From Myxococcota bacterium (GTDB taxonomy: Bacteria > Myxococcota > XYA12-FULL-58-9 > JALHOP01), in NCBI GenBank assembly GCA_022842935.1, contig JALHOP010000004.1, positions 1-64,000 on the forward strand: a DNA stretch of 64,000 bases, given 5' to 3'. Both the position numbers and the translations under genes were made by a program. Below are positions 43,000 through 51,628 of this stretch, piece by piece. A model generated the notes under the pieces. That model saw only the letters and a list, made by a program, of their open reading frames with translations. It ran no database searches and had not been told where the DNA came from. Within the stretch, counting starts at the first letter, position 1; each line of letters starts with the position of its first letter.

Positions 43000-43191
43000 A
43001 TGTCTCGTACCGATAAGCGCAAGCAGAGCCTCTATTTTCCGGAAGACATGTTGAAAGAGATTCAGATCGAAGCGAATCGGCAAGACCGCTCGCTTTCCTG
43101 GATCGTTCAGCAAGCTTGGCGCATCGCGCGCAACGAAATCATGCGTTTTCCCTCGGTCAACGATCACACCGACGGCGAGCGCAGCGAGTAA
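43000..43191 (+). CDS. Short ribbon-helix-helix (TIGR04563-type) protein, copy 1
   Basis: 63 residues. KQSLYFPEDMLKEIQIEANR is the beta-strand plus helix of a CopG-like RHH DNA-binding fold, and QDRSLSWIVQQAWRIAR is the second helix. This small family is mostly known from myxobacteria. A near-paralogue follows within 75 bp, sharing (Q/N)LYFP.DML.E(I/L)Q.E..RQDRS(L/I)SW. Both precede the microcompartment operon; regulation of it is inferred from position only. GGAG precedes the ATG. Confidence 0.88.
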   Translation: MSRTDKRKQSLYFPEDMLKEIQIEANRQDRSLSWIVQQAWRIARNEIMRFPSVNDHTDGERSE

Positions 43192-43265
43192 CGAACGACC
43201 ACCTGCGGTGACGGCAGGGGCGCGTAAGCCCTCCGCCTCAGCGCATTCCAACGGGGAGTGAAGCC

Positions 43266-43478
43266 ATGGGCCAAGGCGAAACGCGACGTCAGAACCTCTA
43301 TTTTCCGTCCGACATGCTTAGCGAGCTGCAGAAGGAATCCACTCGCCAAGACCGTTCCATTTCCTGGCTCATCCAGCAGGCTTGGAAGATTGCGCGCGCC
43401 GAGCTCAAGCGGGTCCCCAGCACGACCGACTATCTGCCGTCTGACAATCCCGATGCGGCGGGCGAAGCCGAGCGCTAG
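43266..43478 (+). CDS. Short ribbon-helix-helix (TIGR04563-type) protein, copy 2
   Basis: 70 residues; GGGGAG lies six bases before the ATG at 43266. NLYFPSDMLSELQKESTRQD and RSISWLIQQAWKIARAELKR are again the RHH pattern. It differs from copy 1 at the ends only. It ends 98 bp upstream of the BMC-T gene; the intergenic region includes a palindrome at 43554-43565. RHH proteins bind DNA as dimers, often to short palindromes. Confidence 0.9.
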   Translation: MGQGETRRQNLYFPSDMLSELQKESTRQDRSISWLIQQAWKIARAELKRVPSTTDYLPSDNPDAAGEAER

Positions 43479-43553
43479 AGGCTGTCCGTTTTTGCGGGCC
43501 TTCGTTTCGTGATCTCGTTGCGTTACTGGCCGCTTGTTTCGGTCTCGGGCCTT

Positions 43554-43565
43554 GAGCTATAGCTC
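43554..43565. promoter_or_regulatory. Perfect 12-bp palindrome at microcompartment operon start
   Basis: GAGCTATAGCTC lies 11 bp upstream of the BMC-T ATG at 43577; outer bases GGGC (43547-43550) and GCCC (43568-43571) extend the symmetry. It is in the expected place for an operator bound by the RHH proteins encoded upstream, or for an mRNA hairpin masking the ribosome-binding region, where no Shine-Dalgarno sequence is evident. Confidence 0.5.
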
Positions 43566-43576
43566 GCGCCCAACGC

Positions 43577-44203
43577 ATGAGCGTCTCACTTCGCACTCAT
43601 ATCTTTCTCGACGCGCTCCAGCCGCAGCTCACGGGCCACATTTGTTCGACGTGCCGTGGCTTCTGGCCGGTGCCGTACGAGGCTTGTTTGTTCGTCGAGG
43701 TCGCACCTGGCATGGCGATTCACCGCCTGCTCGACCGCGCGTTGAAAGGCACGCAGGTGCACCCGGCGACGATTGTCGTCGAGCGTGCCTACGGCATGGT
43801 CATGCTGCACGCCGAAGACAAAGGCCAGGTGCAGCTCGCCGGTCAGGCAATTCTCGACGACCTCGGTGTCAAGGAGACCGACCGGGTCAAGCCCAAGGTC
43901 GTGACCAACACCATCATCCGCTCCATCGAGCCGGACCACGCTCAGGTCGTCAACAAGCTGCGCTTCGGCTCGATGATCAACCCCGGCGAGTCGCTCCTCA
44001 TCATGGAGACAGTCCCGGCTGCGTACATCGCCTTTGCCGCCAACGAGGCTGAGAAAGCGGCGAACGTGCAACTGCTCGAGTGCACGAGCTTCGGCGCCTT
44101 TGGACGTCTCTACATGGGCGGGAGCGAGGCGGAGATCGACGAAGCGGCGAAGGCGGCGAATGCTGCGATCGCTGCCATCACCGGCAAAGAACCGAAAGAA
44201 TAA
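43577..44203 (+). CDS. Bacterial microcompartment trimer shell protein (BMC-T)
   Basis: 208 residues, about twice the length of a BMC-H, as expected for the tandem BMC-T class. MSVSLRTHIFLDALQPQL, VEVAPGMAIHRLLDRALKG, IVVERAYGMVMLHAEDKGQ and AANEAEKAANVQLLECTSF closely resemble the H. ochraceum BMC-T I recall. It forms pseudohexameric tiles in the microcompartment shell, usually with larger pores than BMC-H. First gene of the shell operon; 36 bp separate it from BMC-H. Confidence 0.95.
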   Translation: MSVSLRTHIFLDALQPQLTGHICSTCRGFWPVPYEACLFVEVAPGMAIHRLLDRALKGTQVHPATIVVERAYGMVMLHAEDKGQVQLAGQAILDDLGVKETDRVKPKVVTNTIIRSIEPDHAQVVNKLRFGSMINPGESLLIMETVPAAYIAFAANEAEKAANVQLLECTSFGAFGRLYMGGSEAEIDEAAKAANAAIAAITGKEPKE

Positions 44204-44239
44204 AGCCGTACGCTACGGCGGACTACGAGGAAGAGAAAA

Positions 44240-44551
44240 ATGGCAGAAGCGTTGGGCATGATCGAAACCAAGGGATTCACGGCGATGGTCGAAGCCGCCG
44301 ACGCCATGGTGAAGGCGGCGCGAGTCGAGCTTGTCGGCTACGAGCGCATCGGCGGTGGCTACGTAACCGCCATCGTGCGTGGAGACGTCGCGGCGGTCAA
44401 AGCCGCGACCGACGCAGGGGCGAGGGCCGCCGAGCGGGTCGGTGAGATGGTCAGCGTCCACGTCATCCCGCGACCACACGTCAACATCGACGACGTCCTG
44501 CCTCTCGGCCGCAAAGGTGCCGGCGATGGCAACGGCGGCGGCAAGAAGTAA
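44240..44551 (+). CDS. Bacterial microcompartment hexamer shell protein (BMC-H)
   Basis: 103 residues with a GAGGAAGAG site before the ATG. Canonical BMC fold: [20 protein letters not shown], the pore-loop region [20 protein letters not shown] and [20 protein letters not shown]. The core is nearly the same as the H. ochraceum BMC-H I recall, and the last ~15 residues are a Gly/Lys/Asp tail. It forms the main hexagonal tiles of the shell. Confidence 0.97.
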   Translation: MAEALGMIETKGFTAMVEAADAMVKAARVELVGYERIGGGYVTAIVRGDVAAVKAATDAGARAAERVGEMVSVHVIPRPHVNIDDVLPLGRKGAGDGNGGGKK

Positions 44552-44561
44552 GGACTAGCAA

Positions 44562-44885
44562 GTGCTCATCGCGCGTGTCATCGGCACCGTTGTCGCCAGT
44601 CGCAAGGAGGCCGAGCTCGAGGGCTTGAAGCTCCTTTTGCTGCAGGGCGCCGACCCCGATGGGCGCGCCAAAGGCTCTCATGTCGTCGCGGCCGACGCTG
44701 TCGGTGCCGGCCTCGGCGATCTCGTGCTGTACTGCTCGGGCAGCTCGGCACGGCAGACCCAGGTCACCAAGGATCGCCCGGTCGACGCCGTGGTCATGGC
44801 CATCGTCGACGTCATCAGCGCGGAGGGCGCCGAGAAGCCGAGCGGCGATAAGCGTGGCATCGTCTACCGCAAGAGTGATGAATAG
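44562..44885 (+). CDS. Bacterial microcompartment vertex protein (BMC-P, EutN/CcmL type)
   Basis: 107 residues from GTG 44562, 10 bp after the BMC-H stop, with AAGGA upstream. Core motifs [59 protein letters not shown] are typical of pentameric EutN/CcmL proteins that cap shell vertices. A 20-residue extension after the domain ([19 protein letters not shown]) is more charged than usual. Presence of this protein makes a closed shell possible. Confidence 0.97.
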   Translation: MLIARVIGTVVASRKEAELEGLKLLLLQGADPDGRAKGSHVVAADAVGAGLGDLVLYCSGSSARQTQVTKDRPVDAVVMAIVDVISAEGAEKPSGDKRGIVYRKSDE

Positions 44886-44987
44886 GCGGCCGAGGCGCCT
44901 GCGTGACCCGGCGGCGAAGGCGTGCCGCGGCCGACGCACCACGACCCACGGTCACATCGGCGCTTGCGTGGCGTAAGCGGAGCTAAC

Positions 44988-46493
44988 GTGCCCTACATTT
45001 CCGAAGAGAAGCTCTCGGAGCTCGTCGAGAAAGTCGTCGAACGCCTCGCTAGCGAGGGCGGTCGCGAGACGCAGCTGCGTGGCAAGCCTGTGGCAGCGAG
45101 CGTCAACCCGCCTTTCGGCTGCGATCCACTCAAGAAAGAGGCCCCGTCGAGAACGGTCGGCAGCGCGTCGCCGCCGCGCGGCGGCGTCGGTCGCGGCGTG
45201 TTCACCGAGCTCGACGGAGCGGTGAGCGCGGCCACCGCCGCGTTTCGCGCCTATCAGGCCCTGGGTTTGAAGGGTCGTTTCGCGGTCATCGCCGCCATGC
45301 GCGAGCGTTGCCGCCTCGAGATCGAAAACATTTCCCGCATGGCCATCGAGGAGACAGGCCTTGGTCGCTACGACCAAAAGCTCATCAAGAACCGTCTCGT
45401 AACCGAGAAGACGCCGGGTCCAGAGATCCTCGATCCGTGGGCGGTCACTGGTGACGACGGGCTGATGCTCGAGGAGTACGCTCCGTTCGGCGTCATCGGC
45501 GCCATCGCGCCGACCACGAATCCCACCGAAACCATCATCTGCAATGCCATCGGGATGCTCGCCGCGGGCAACTCGGTGATCTTCAACGCCCATCCGTCCG
45601 CCAAAAAAGTCAGCGCCTACACCGTTCAATTCTTGAACGAGGCGATCATGAGTGCCGGCGGTCCCGAGAATCTCGTCTGCTGCACCGCGGAGCCGACCAT
45701 CGAGCTTGCCCAGCAGCTCATGCGTCATCCTGGTATTCGTTTGCTCGTCGTTACGGGCGGGCCGGGCGTGGTCAAAGAGGCCATGAATAGCGGCAAGAAG
45801 GTCATTGCCGCTGGCCCCGGTAACCCGCCCGCGGTGGTTGACGAGACCGCCGACATCGAGCAGGCGGCGGAGGGCCTCGTCAAAGGCATTTCGCTCGACA
45901 ACAACATCGTATGCACCGCCGAGAAGGAAATCATCGCCGTCTCCTCGATAGCTGACGAGCTCAAGCGCTCGATGGCGCGTTATGGCGCCTATGAGGTGAA
46001 GGGCGATGAGCTGACGCGGCTCGAGAAGCTCATCGTGGTCGACGGGCATCCCAACAAGAAGTTCGTTGGCAAGGACGCCTCCGTCATTCTGAAGGAGATT
46101 GGGGTCAACGCGCCGAGCGGCACTCTCATCGCGTATGCCGAGGTGCCCGAGAATCACCCGTTCGTGCAGCTCGAGCTGCTGACGCCCGTGACGGGGCTGG
46201 TACGTGTGCGCGACGTCGACGACGCCATTGCGATGGCGGTGCGCTGCGAACATGGCAACGGTCACACCGCGTGCATGTATTCGCGTAACATCGCGGCCCT
46301 TCACGCGATGGCGTGCGTCATCAACACGTCGATCTTCACCAAGAACGCGCCGACCTACGCTGGCCTCGGTCTCGGCGGCGAGGGCTACACGTCGTTCACC
46401 ATCTCGAGCCCAACTGGCGAGGGCCTCACCAACGCGCGTCATTTCTCGCGCCGTCGGCGCTGCACGCTCAAGGACTACTTCCGAATCGTATAG
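44988..46493 (+). CDS. Microcompartment CoA-acylating aldehyde dehydrogenase (PduP/EutE-like)
   Basis: 501 residues from GTG 44988, with GGAG six bases upstream; the earlier ATG at 44922 adds non-homologous sequence. Residues 1-22 (YISEEKLSELVEKVVERLAS) look like the amphipathic encapsulation peptide found on core enzymes, followed by a variable linker (~25-70). The catalytic domain has PTTNPTETIICNAIGMLAAG and the nucleophile Cys309 in DNNIVCTAEKEI, and GGPGVVKEAM. Known reaction: aldehyde plus CoA plus NAD to acyl-CoA plus NADH. It is last in the operon and is the only encoded core enzyme here. Confidence 0.95.
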   Translation: MPYISEEKLSELVEKVVERLASEGGRETQLRGKPVAASVNPPFGCDPLKKEAPSRTVGSASPPRGGVGRGVFTELDGAVSAATAAFRAYQALGLKGRFAVIAAMRERCRLEIENISRMAIEETGLGRYDQKLIKNRLVTEKTPGPEILDPWAVTGDDGLMLEEYAPFGVIGAIAPTTNPTETIICNAIGMLAAGNSVIFNAHPSAKKVSAYTVQFLNEAIMSAGGPENLVCCTAEPTIELAQQLMRHPGIRLLVVTGGPGVVKEAMNSGKKVIAAGPGNPPAVVDETADIEQAAEGLVKGISLDNNIVCTAEKEIIAVSSIADELKRSMARYGAYEVKGDELTRLEKLIVVDGHPNKKFVGKDASVILKEIGVNAPSGTLIAYAEVPENHPFVQLELLTPVTGLVRVRDVDDAIAMAVRCEHGNGHTACMYSRNIAALHAMACVINTSIFTKNAPTYAGLGLGGEGYTSFTISSPTGEGLTNARHFSRRRRCTLKDYFRIV

Positions 46494-46533
46494 CGCGCGC
46501 GGGCGTCGTCATCCGCTGAGCGCGCGTGAGGGT

Positions 46534-47838
46534 CTAGCAGTCGCTCAGGTCGGGCTTCTTGCAACCCGTCTTCTCGATGGTATTCGTGGGGTTGATCTGC
46601 CACGTGTCGATGTTGCCGACGACGTCGCCACTCGCGTCGAGATCGACGTTGCCCGATGCGCCCAGATAGTCGAAGGTCGCCGGAGCGCGAGCTCCGTCCG
46701 TCACCGCCCAGGCGGCGCCGGCAAACTGGGTACCACTCTTGGTATTGTTCAACAGGTTCTGCCGAACTTGTTCGCGATTCTCGGGATCGTCGCTGAGCTG
46801 CATGGCCAGCCCGAGCAGCATGGCGACGTCGTAGAAGTTGGCGCCGAAGGTCACGGGTACACGCCCCCAGCTCCCTTGGTAGCGCGCCGAGAAAGCATCG
46901 AATGTTTGCCCGGTCGGAGCGGACGGCACGGTACCAAGCGAGCCCTGAATCGCTGTCTTGTCGGTGACCGCGTCGATGAAGGGCTGCTGCCGCAAAGCGT
47001 CGCCGAAGAAATAGCGAGCAGGTCGGAAGCCGTTGGCGTTCGCGTAATTGATGATGTCGCGGCCCTCGGCGGTGAAGCCGATGATGAGCACGGCTGTTTG
47101 GGTCGCTGAGGCCGCGACGAAGCTACGCGCCTCTTCGACCACCTCTCCTGGCGTCGGCGCCGAGCCAAAGTTTGAGGCATAAGCTCGCGCCTGGGTTTCG
47201 TTGCCGGGGTCGAAGCCAAGGAACGCGGCGCGGAAGGCATTGTGGAAGCCGTTGCCATAAGCGTCGTTGACATGCATGACGAATACGCGCCGGAAACCAG
47301 CGTCGAACGCGAGGCGCGCGTTGATCACGCCCTGCAGTGCATCCGAAGGCGCCGTCCGCGCTACCCAGCCATCGTCGGCGAGTGCGGTGATGGCAGGGCT
47401 CGTGGCGCTGCCGGCCATGAGCGGAACGCCGTTCGCAATCGCAATCGCCGCTTCGGCCAAAACGTCGGCGCTGCCCGAACCGCCGATGACTCCCGAGAGA
47501 CCGGGGCTAACCCCAACGAGCTCTGTCATCCGCTGGGCCGCTATCGCGGAGTTGGTGGTGTTGCAGCTCACCAGGCCGAGCTTCTTGCCGTGAATACCGA
47601 CCTGATTTGCATTGATGTCGAGGATTGCTTGTTTGACGGCTTGTTCGCGCTGCGGACCGACTGGGTTCGCTCCGTCGTACGAAAAGATACCGCCGAGGTA
47701 GTAGTAGCCCTGCACCGAGACTGAACATGATGTTAGGTTGCTGACCTCGCGGTAGTCGAAGTCGAAGTCGACAGCGTCATCACCACACGCGCTAGAGAGC
47801 ACCGACACCGCAATGACGAACATTGACCGATAGCACAT
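46534..47838 (-). CDS. Periplasmic-binding-protein-like lipoprotein (LivJ-type) A
   Basis: 434 residues from ATG 47838; MCYRSMFVIAVSVLSSAC ends in a lipobox. The body matches the type I periplasmic binding protein fold of branched-chain amino acid/amide receptors: GIHGKKLGLVSCNTTNSAIA, IGGSGSADVLAEAAIAIAN, VFVMHVNDAYGNGFHNAFRA. No ABC permease or ATPase genes accompany it. It is divergent with the TonB receptor, whose start is 36 bp away, so the two share a promoter region and probably a job. Confidence 0.88.
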   Translation of the reverse strand: MCYRSMFVIAVSVLSSACGDDAVDFDFDYREVSNLTSCSVSVQGYYYLGGIFSYDGANPVGPQREQAVKQAILDINANQVGIHGKKLGLVSCNTTNSAIAAQRMTELVGVSPGLSGVIGGSGSADVLAEAAIAIANGVPLMAGSATSPAITALADDGWVARTAPSDALQGVINARLAFDAGFRRVFVMHVNDAYGNGFHNAFRAAFLGFDPGNETQARAYASNFGSAPTPGEVVEEARSFVAASATQTAVLIIGFTAEGRDIINYANANGFRPARYFFGDALRQQPFIDAVTDKTAIQGSLGTVPSAPTGQTFDAFSARYQGSWGRVPVTFGANFYDVAMLLGLAMQLSDDPENREQVRQNLLNNTKSGTQFAGAAWAVTDGARAPATFDYLGASGNVDLDASGDVVGNIDTWQINPTNTIEKTGCKKPDLSDC

Positions 47839-47873
47839 TCTTGAAGCATTAGCCTCTCGAGCCTCTCCCGACA

Positions 47874-50075
47874 ATGCCCAACCACTTGCATGCCTCTCGA
47901 CCGGTGGGCGCCTCACTGTTGGGCGCGGTCGCCGTTTGCTTCATCACGGCGACTCCCGACGCGGTCTTTGCCCAATCGAATGCCCAGACGGCGATCGCGG
48001 ACATGGAGGGGGCAACGACACTCGACACCGAGTTGTTGCTCAACGCCCCCGTCATCACAGCCACTGGACGTGAACAATCGCGTGCGCTTGCGCCCGCAAA
48101 CGTCGTCACGTGGGAGCGCGCCGAGCTCTTGCGGCATGGGTGGACGACGCTCGCGCAGGTGCTCGCGAATACGCCTGGCCTTTACGTCATCGACGACTTG
48201 GTGCTGCCTTCGCTTGGTGTGCGTGGCGTCAACCCTGGGCTGCGCGGCGGTACACGGTTGGTCCGCATCATGATCAACGGTGTCCAGGTCAACTTTCGAT
48301 CTGACCTCACGGCCTTCCTGCAGTCCGAATACATTCCCTTCACGGCGGTCGAGCGTATCGAGATCGCCAAGGGGCCACTCTCGGCGCTCTACGGTGCCAA
48401 CGCATTCCTAGCGACCGTCAATGTCATCACCGTCAAGCCCGTCGAAGGTCTGCAAGGCGAAATTGGCGGCAGCGCCCAGCTGATCCGCGGCAATAGAGGC
48501 GGCGGCGGTGGTGGCTCGGTCGGCTTCGGCACCAAGAGCTTCTCAGCCCTCTTCGCCTACGACATGCAATCGCTCGATCGCTCGGGTCTGACCTTGCACC
48601 GAACCTTCGAAGGACAAGACCCCGAGTCCCCGAACTATGCCGGGTTCTTCGGCCGGGAGACCGCGAGCGACCTCTCGAGACCCTCTTCGCTTTACGGATT
48701 CGTCGAGGGCCGGAGCGACAGCTTCGGCGTGTTGCAAGTCCAGGGCGGGCGCCAGGTGCTCGACGCGCGCAACAACTTCCAGCCAAACTCCGTCATCACG
48801 AACAGGAGCCGCGCGTCGCTCTACAACAACTGGGCGAGCGCCTCGTACATCTATGGCTACGGCGACGCCGTCACCCTGTCGCTCAACGGCGCTCTATCGC
48901 AGGGCAGTAACCGTGATGAGGACCAGTTCTACATCACCAGCGACCCGCGCTTTCGCTACGAACGAACCTATGGCTACGACGCTTACGAGCTGGGCGCTGC
49001 CTTCGAGGCCAGGCTGCCGGCGCAGCTCGAGCTGAAGATTGGTACCGACTACGAGTCGAACAACTACGACGGTCTCTTCTTCACGCAGATCTACGAACAG
49101 ATCATTGGCCAGAGCCTACCAGGCACCATCGTGCCGCGCGGGACGCCTCGCAGCGACACGCTCACGGACTGGGGCCTTTATGCGCAGCTCGGGGGCAATC
49201 CGCTCAGCGCGCTCCCTGATCTCTATCTCCTTGGCAACTTGCGCTTCGACTCGCCGAACTTGTTCGACAACCAGCTGAGCTGGCGCGGCGGCGTCGCGTA
49301 CCAGTTCTCCCCACGCTTCATTACCAAGCTATTCGCTGGTCGGGCGTTTCAGATCCCCACCGCGACGCAGCTATTCGCCCAACCGGGCTTCGGCCAGTCG
49401 TACAACGTCATTGGCAGTGAGGCCCTCCCCGGATTGCCGGCCCTCCAGCCGCAGTCGGTCTTTAGCGTCGAGCTTGCGACCACGTATTCCGTGACCAACA
49501 CCGTCGTCATCGACGCCGCGGTCTACTACCAAGAGGTCCATGACAAGATCGCGTTCATCCAGGTGTCCAACAACTTCGCGGCCCGCAATCTGGCCGACCA
49601 GGACTTTCTCGGCGCCGAGCTTGGCATGCGCGCGAGCTCGAGCCGCCTCGCAGGCTACGTTTATGGCAGCGCACAGCTGACGAACGACGACGTCGATCAG
49701 GACGGGAGAGCCGACTTCGCTCTGCGCGCGCCAAGCGAGTTTCCAGTTGCGACGCTCTTCGGCGGCGGGACGCTATTCTTGCCAGAGGCGTATATGGCGT
49801 TCGATTTGACGATGCGTCTCGTGGGACCGCGGGGAGCTTCGCAGAGCAACTTTTTGCTCAACAACCGCCAAAACTACACGCTGAACACGTACGCGACCTT
49901 CGACCTTACACTTACGTCTCTCGATGTCCTTCTGTTCGGCCCTGGGTACGAGACCAAACTCATGTTTGCGTTTCGCAATCTCTCCGATGCCCGCTATAGC
50001 GACCCTGGTCACGGCGGCTTCGATATTCCCGCTATCGGGCGCTCAATCGCGTTCCGCTTGGCGCAGACCTTCTGA
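47874..50075 (+). CDS. TonB-dependent outer-membrane receptor
   Basis: 733 residues. A signal-like stretch (GASLLGAVAVCFITATPDAV, ~12-32) precedes an N-terminal plug: VITATGREQSRALAPANVVT, LAQVLANTPGLYVIDDLVLP, VNPGLRGGTRLVRIMINGVQ, TAVERIEIAKGPLSALYGAN. The remaining ~500 residues are the 22-strand barrel, ending in IAFRLAQTF with terminal Phe. It imports a substrate across the outer membrane with TonB energy. Followed 2 bp later by a lipoprotein SBP, and preceded by a divergent one, so all three likely act in the same uptake path. Confidence 0.95.
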   Translation: MPNHLHASRPVGASLLGAVAVCFITATPDAVFAQSNAQTAIADMEGATTLDTELLLNAPVITATGREQSRALAPANVVTWERAELLRHGWTTLAQVLANTPGLYVIDDLVLPSLGVRGVNPGLRGGTRLVRIMINGVQVNFRSDLTAFLQSEYIPFTAVERIEIAKGPLSALYGANAFLATVNVITVKPVEGLQGEIGGSAQLIRGNRGGGGGGSVGFGTKSFSALFAYDMQSLDRSGLTLHRTFEGQDPESPNYAGFFGRETASDLSRPSSLYGFVEGRSDSFGVLQVQGGRQVLDARNNFQPNSVITNRSRASLYNNWASASYIYGYGDAVTLSLNGALSQGSNRDEDQFYITSDPRFRYERTYGYDAYELGAAFEARLPAQLELKIGTDYESNNYDGLFFTQIYEQIIGQSLPGTIVPRGTPRSDTLTDWGLYAQLGGNPLSALPDLYLLGNLRFDSPNLFDNQLSWRGGVAYQFSPRFITKLFAGRAFQIPTATQLFAQPGFGQSYNVIGSEALPGLPALQPQSVFSVELATTYSVTNTVVIDAAVYYQEVHDKIAFIQVSNNFAARNLADQDFLGAELGMRASSSRLAGYVYGSAQLTNDDVDQDGRADFALRAPSEFPVATLFGGGTLFLPEAYMAFDLTMRLVGPRGASQSNFLLNNRQNYTLNTYATFDLTLTSLDVLLFGPGYETKLMFAFRNLSDARYSDPGHGGFDIPAIGRSIAFRLAQTF

Positions 50076-50086
50076 GGATGGGCGCG

Positions 50087-51565
50087 ATGCGTAATCTCGT
50101 TCTGGCCTGTTGCTTGGCTTCGCTCACCGTCGCGTGCGGTGAAGACGAGCCGACCGGGATCGTCATTGGCGCGCTCATCGATCAAACCGGCAGTAACGCC
50201 GAGAGCTCGTGGGTGCAGTCCATCCGCTTGGCCATCGAGCAGATGAATCAGGCGCTCGAGGGGCAGGGTGGTGGTGTCCGCTTTAGCGTCCAGTTTAGCG
50301 ATTCCGGGAACGCGCCAGCGGTGGCTGCCGAGCGCGCCGTCGATCTTGTGGCCGCACGAGGCGCGCGCGCGCTGATGACCGACACGACCCAGGTGACCGA
50401 GGCAGTGGCGCGCCTGATGTATCAACCTCAGCCCGTCTTCGAAATGCTGGTGCAGTGTTCAGGCTGTACCGCTGACACGTTCTTGAATCCGACCGCCACG
50501 GTGCCGGGCGACCCAGTGCTTCAGTCCTTGCGCACCAACAGCCGGCGAAACCTCGCACGTACCGTCATGTCGACCGCGCCGATGGCCTATGTCGCGCTCG
50601 ACTTCTTCCGTACGTTCGTAAGCCCTGCTGGCAACCCAACCGTGGATCGTAACGGCGACCGTTCGGTGAAACTCGCTTTCTACGGTAGCGACGACACGGG
50701 GGGACGAGCCACCACCGATGCCTTGATACGCGTTGCCAGCGAGATGTTCGCCGCCGAATACGGCGCCGCCAACGCGCCAGGTACGCGCCTTCGTCTCGAG
50801 CGCATCCTGCACGACGCATCGCTCGCGCCCGGCCAAATCGACTTCTTCGCGGACATTGCGCGGCTGACGGACACGAATACCGAAGACACCACGACCGGCC
50901 TGTCGTTTGGCGACGCGACCGGCGCCGACTACATCTTCGTGACGACGTTCGCTCGCCACGCGGCGTCGTTTCGCGAGGCCGTGTTCTCGAATCGCGCGAG
51001 CAACGTGGTGCCGGCGCTGTACTTCGATACATTCCGCCAAAGCGGAACGCTCTATCAGCTTGGGGCCACTGCGGTAGAGGGCGCCGAAGGGATCTCGCCT
51101 GTGGTCATTTCCGATAGCGCCGCCGGCGCGACCTTCGCCTCCGACTTCGTCGCGAGCAGCGGTTTCGACCCCAATCTTCTCGACGCTCAGTATTACGATA
51201 ACGCGGTCACCATCATGCTCGCCGCCCTCATCGGTGGCGCCGGTTCGAACGATCCGGTCGAGGTCACGCCTGCTCAGATCGCCGCAAGCCTTCCGTTCAC
51301 CAGCGCTGTGACAGCCGAGCGCAACGGCGGGGCTGCGCCGGAGCGCGTCGGGCCGGGTGTCGCGGCTCTCTCTCGCGCTGTCGCCGCCATCGGCGCCCGC
51401 CGGCCCATCGACTACGATGGCGCTTCCGGGCCTGTCGACTACGATGGCAACAACAACGTCGCAACCAAGCTGACCATCTTTCGCGGCTCGTCTGGGACCT
51501 TCGCCGATATCGTCGAGCCCATTGACTGCCTCGCTTCGCAAACGACCTGCGGCGTCGACCCCTAA
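50087..51565 (+). CDS. Periplasmic-binding-protein-like lipoprotein B
   Basis: 492 residues from ATG 50087 (an ATG three codons earlier is the alternative). MRNLVLACCLASLTVAC is a lipoprotein signal. It shows the type I periplasmic binding fold: IVIGALIDQTGSNAESSWVQ, RLAIEQMNQALEGQGGG, AERAVDLVAARGARALM. It is similar in plan to lipoprotein A but not closely related. It lies directly after the TonB receptor gene (11 bp), which points to a shared substrate, unknown. Confidence 0.88.
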   Translation: MRNLVLACCLASLTVACGEDEPTGIVIGALIDQTGSNAESSWVQSIRLAIEQMNQALEGQGGGVRFSVQFSDSGNAPAVAAERAVDLVAARGARALMTDTTQVTEAVARLMYQPQPVFEMLVQCSGCTADTFLNPTATVPGDPVLQSLRTNSRRNLARTVMSTAPMAYVALDFFRTFVSPAGNPTVDRNGDRSVKLAFYGSDDTGGRATTDALIRVASEMFAAEYGAANAPGTRLRLERILHDASLAPGQIDFFADIARLTDTNTEDTTTGLSFGDATGADYIFVTTFARHAASFREAVFSNRASNVVPALYFDTFRQSGTLYQLGATAVEGAEGISPVVISDSAAGATFASDFVASSGFDPNLLDAQYYDNAVTIMLAALIGGAGSNDPVEVTPAQIAASLPFTSAVTAERNGGAAPERVGPGVAALSRAVAAIGARRPIDYDGASGPVDYDGNNNVATKLTIFRGSSGTFADIVEPIDCLASQTTCGVDP

Positions 51566-51628
51566 CCCCGCCGCTCGGTTGTGCCTCCCTGACGCAGAGA
51601 GCGGCGAGCACCTGGGGTTAGTGGTGCG

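Noticed and set aside
44952-46442. Minus-strand frame opposite the aldehyde dehydrogenase
   Set aside because: Antisense shadow of a gene with clear catalytic motifs and operon context.
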